Assembly (NCBI GenBank): GCA_964540965.1
Contig: CAZIOT010000006.1
Location: forward strand, 124,001-188,000
Source of the DNA: JADYZU01 sp964540965
GTDB taxonomy: Bacteria > Pseudomonadota > Alphaproteobacteria > Rhodobacterales > Rhodobacteraceae
Direction: 5' to 3'
Length of the DNA stretch: 64,000 nt
Positions within the stretch are counted from its first letter, which is position 1. The number at the start of each line of letters is the position of its first letter. Shown one piece after another: positions 62,134 through 64,000 of the stretch. Under the pieces are notes generated by a model. That model saw nothing but the letters and a program-made list of their open reading frames with translations. It was not told the DNA's origin and made no database searches. Position numbers and translations under genes: made by a program.

Positions 62134-62381
62134 TTGTCCCTCAGATAGTCCAATACCGGCTGCGCGCGATCCTTGGTCGCGGCAAAGGCGGCCTCGAACT
62201 CCTCGTCGGTCGCGGCCCTGATCTCGTCAGGCTCCCGCGCTGCCTCGGCCGGGACAAAGTAGCCGACCAGCGCGGAATTCCTCAGGATCGCCACCGGCTT
62301 GCCGCCCGAGCGTTCCAGCACCTTATGCGGCTCGCGCATTTCGGTCATCGTCGCGATGTGGTTGGTCAGCAGGCGGGTCAT
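62130..62381 (-). CDS. phd: Phd/YefM-family antitoxin
   Basis: The 83-residue protein neutralises Doc and should repress the operon with its N-terminal DNA-binding part (TNHIATMTEMREPHKVLE, then GGKPVAILRNSALVGYF). The acidic C-terminal region (ATDEEFEAAF) is the likely Doc-binding tail. The start MTRLLTNHIA at 62381 follows AAAAGGA and replaces a longer frame. It is coupled to doc by a four-base overlap. Confidence 0.85.
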   Translation of the reverse strand: MTRLLTNHIATMTEMREPHKVLERSGGKPVAILRNSALVGYFVPAEAAREPDEIRAATDEEFEAAFAATKDRAQPVLDYLRDK

Positions 62382-62394
62382 GGCGCGGTCCTTT

Positions 62395-62440
62395 TGGAAT
62401 ATGCGCCATGATATATACTGCAATACCTATTTCCGCAACC
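62395..62440 (-). promoter_or_regulatory. AT-rich promoter/operator region of phd-doc
   Basis: The region is AT-rich compared with the window. On the minus strand TATATAT (62417-62411) can serve as a -10 element about 30 bp before the phd ATG. ATAT-N8-ATAT (62399-62414) is a weak dyad of the sort Phd-type antitoxins bind. A good -35 is not obvious. Confidence 0.35.
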
Positions 62441-62453
62441 TTGCCGGGCCGGA

Positions 62454-63119
62454 CTACGGCCGCAACGGTTCAGCATCGCGCGCGGCCCACATCGCCTTGA
62501 ACGCCGGGCGGGCGTGGCAGGCGGCAAGCCAGGCCTTGACCGCCGGATAGGGGTCAAGCGCGCCGGGTTCGGCGGTCACATAGCGCACGATCTCGGCCAT
62601 GTTCACATCGGCGACGGTAAAGCGGCTGCCGACGATCTGGCCGGGGCGGGCAAGATGGGTGTCGAGCACCCTGAGCGGGCGGGCAAGGCTGGCCAGCGCC
62701 GCCGCGATCTCGGCCCGGCCGGCCTCGGTCGCCGCCGCGCCGCGGCCGTGGACGTTCATAATCGCAAGGGCCGAAGCCTCGATACCGGTGGCGCCGAACA
62801 GCGCCCATTGCTCCATCAGCGCCACCTCGGCCTCGCCCTGCGGGCCCATGTCGCCGCCGTATTTGCGCGCAAGGTGCAGGTTGATGGCCAAGGATTCCGA
62901 CAGGATCAGCCCGCCATCGTCCAGAACCGGGATCGTCCCCGCCGGGCTGATGTCCAGGAACGCTGGCGAAAGCGTGTTCAGCGGCGCATCGGCGGCGGTG
63001 GGGTCGTCCAGCCGATAGGCCTGCCAGACCTGCACCAGCGTCAGGTCCAGCCCGATTTCCCCGGCGAACCACAGGTTGCGCGTCGCCCGGCTGCGCCAGG
63101 CGCCATAAAGTTTCGGCAT
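62454..63119 (-). CDS. Glutathione S-transferase family protein
   Basis: The 221-residue cytoplasmic protein has the thioredoxin-like N-terminal domain (MPKLYGAWRSRATRNLWFAG; glutathione contacts in SPAGTIPVLDDG near 60 and LSESLAINLHLARKYGG near 75). A helical C-terminal domain includes the usual FTVADVNMAE near 175. The start at 63119 is six codons into the longest frame, at the family beginning. Substrate unknown. It diverges from the MATE gene. Confidence 0.86.
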   Translation of the reverse strand: MPKLYGAWRSRATRNLWFAGEIGLDLTLVQVWQAYRLDDPTAADAPLNTLSPAFLDISPAGTIPVLDDGGLILSESLAINLHLARKYGGDMGPQGEAEVALMEQWALFGATGIEASALAIMNVHGRGAAATEAGRAEIAAALASLARPLRVLDTHLARPGQIVGSRFTVADVNMAEIVRYVTAEPGALDPYPAVKAWLAACHARPAFKAMWAARDAEPLRP

Positions 63120-63231
63120 CTTGTCCTCCGTTTGCACCTTGCTAGCGCGGGCGGGCGAGTCGGGCCAGCCACTTTGGCCGCGGGTCCTGTCCCGGCTGGA
63201 CGGCGACGGCCCTTCCGACTAAGCGGGACGG

Positions 63232-64000
63232 ATGACGACCGAGCTTTCCCCCCCAGCCGCCCGCCATGGCGTCGCCCGCGAGGCGCGCGCGCTGACCGGG
63301 CTTGGCCTGCCGCTGGTCGGCAGCGCGGTGGCGGGGTTCCTGATCCACATGACCGACACCATCCTTCTGGGCTGGTATGATGTGGTCAGTCTGGCGGCGG
63401 CGACCCTTGCCACCGGGTATTTCTTCAACGTCTTCATCCTGGGTGCCGGTTTCGGCAACGCCGTCCTGCCGTTGGTGGCCGAGGCGATGGCCGCCGGCGA
63501 CGACACCCGCGCGCGGCGGGCGACGCGGATGGCCTTCTGGCTGTCGGCGGCCTTTTCCCTGCTGACCTTCCCGCTTTTCTGGTGGTCCGAGGCGATCATG
63601 CTGGCCATCGGCCAGACGCCCGAGGTCGCCCGCGCCTCGCAGGATTTCCTGCGCATTGCCATGTGGGGCATGTTCCCGGCGCTCGCTACCAATGCCCTGC
63701 GCTGCTACCTGTCGGCGCAACTGCTGACCGGCGTGCAGCTTTGGGTGACGCTGGCGGCGGTCGGCGTCAATGCGGTGCTGAACTACGGGCTGATCTTCGG
63801 CGCCTACGGCCTGCCGGAACTGGGCATCCGCGGCGCCGCCATCGGTTCGCTGATCGTGCAGATCGGCACGCTGCTGGTTCTGGCCATCTATGCGCAGCGC
63901 AAACTGCCGCAGATGCATCTGTTCCAGCGCATCTGGAAATCCGATCCGCAGGCGTTGCGGGCGGTGTTCCGGCTGGGCTGGCCGATCGGCGTCACCTCGG
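63232..64000 (+). CDS. MATE-family efflux transporter (3' end beyond window)
   Basis: The frame is open from the ATG at 63232 to the window end, 256 codons. It has the MATE start (ALTGLGLPLVGSAVAGFLIH and MTDTILLGWYD) and several membrane helices; NAVLNYGLIFG near residue 180 is the family pattern. MATE proteins export cationic drugs or metabolites with sodium or protons. About 200 residues with the second half of the fold are outside the window. Confidence 0.88.
   Translation, partial: MTTELSPPAARHGVAREARALTGLGLPLVGSAVAGFLIHMTDTILLGWYDVVSLAAATLATGYFFNVFILGAGFGNAVLPLVAEAMAAGDDTRARRATRMAFWLSAAFSLLTFPLFWWSEAIMLAIGQTPEVARASQDFLRIAMWGMFPALATNALRCYLSAQLLTGVQLWVTLAAVGVNAVLNYGLIFGAYGLPELGIRGAAIGSLIVQIGTLLVLAIYAQRKLPQMHLFQRIWKSDPQALRAVFRLGWPIGVTS

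Overview
The window is high-GC chromosomal DNA. It looks like a member of the Rhodobacterales (Paracoccaceae/Rhodobacteraceae, near Rhodobacter, Paracoccus and Rhodovulum). The evidence is a CycM-type membrane-anchored cytochrome c, a propionyl-CoA/methylmalonyl-CoA gene block next to a PccR-like ScfR regulator, the order perM-hdaA-ppk-ppx, a short alphaproteobacterial-type ProS, and a choXWV/betIBA choline locus. Genus assignment is inference. There are no rRNA or tRNA genes, no CRISPR array, no complete insertion sequence and no prophage.

Layout. 1-5.8 kb: a yejABEF-type peptide importer on the minus strand, with yejF cut by the window edge. 6-10.6 kb: cycM, pheA, gabT, a candidate 6S-like small RNA, zapE and an SH3-domain protein. 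10.6-11.06 kb: a geneless stretch with two near-identical 20-mers. 11-13.7 kb: an N-methylproline/dimethylglycine demethylase-like flavoprotein and a membrane protein. 13.8-19.4 kb: ymdB-eamA-SLC13 transporter, a lipoprotein, yebC and a leucine-rich-repeat lipoprotein. 19.7-22.2 kb: divergent argP/argO and a second EamA exporter. 22.2-29.2 kb: choline import (choVWX) divergent from choline oxidation (betIBA), with a candidate BetI operator between them. 29.3-44.3 kb: the propionate block (pccR, pccB, small proteins, pccA, DUF4174 protein, scpA), followed by VOC, TerB/DnaJ, nuclease-like and small genes. 44.3-49.9 kb: perM-hdaA-ppk-ppx. 50-55.9 kb: a structured leader with a small protein, proS, lolCD, a cytochrome c lipoprotein, an HExxH lipoprotein and a DUF1194 protein. 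56-57.7 kb: an accessory patch of brnA, a 5'-truncated brnT and a compositionally distinct secreted coiled-coil protein of unknown function. 57.7-64 kb: parE, GFA protein, a frameshifted GNAT gene, a 2OG oxygenase, phd-doc, a GST and a partial MATE transporter.

How the genes work together. ChoVWX brings in choline and BetAB oxidises it to glycine betaine. The demethylase at 11-13 kb could act on related methylated amines, but it is unlinked. PccBA plus ScpA carry propionyl-CoA towards succinyl-CoA, apart from an epimerase not seen here. The proposed PccR boxes lie upstream of both pccR and pccB. Ppk and Ppx make and degrade polyphosphate.

Most of the window is ordinary core genome. The parts most worth a second look are the intergenic RNA-like elements (8.9-9.1, 27.42-27.49, 34.15-34.23, 35.9 and 49.94-50.1 kb) and the BrnT-truncation/low-GC patch at 56.3-57.7 kb.
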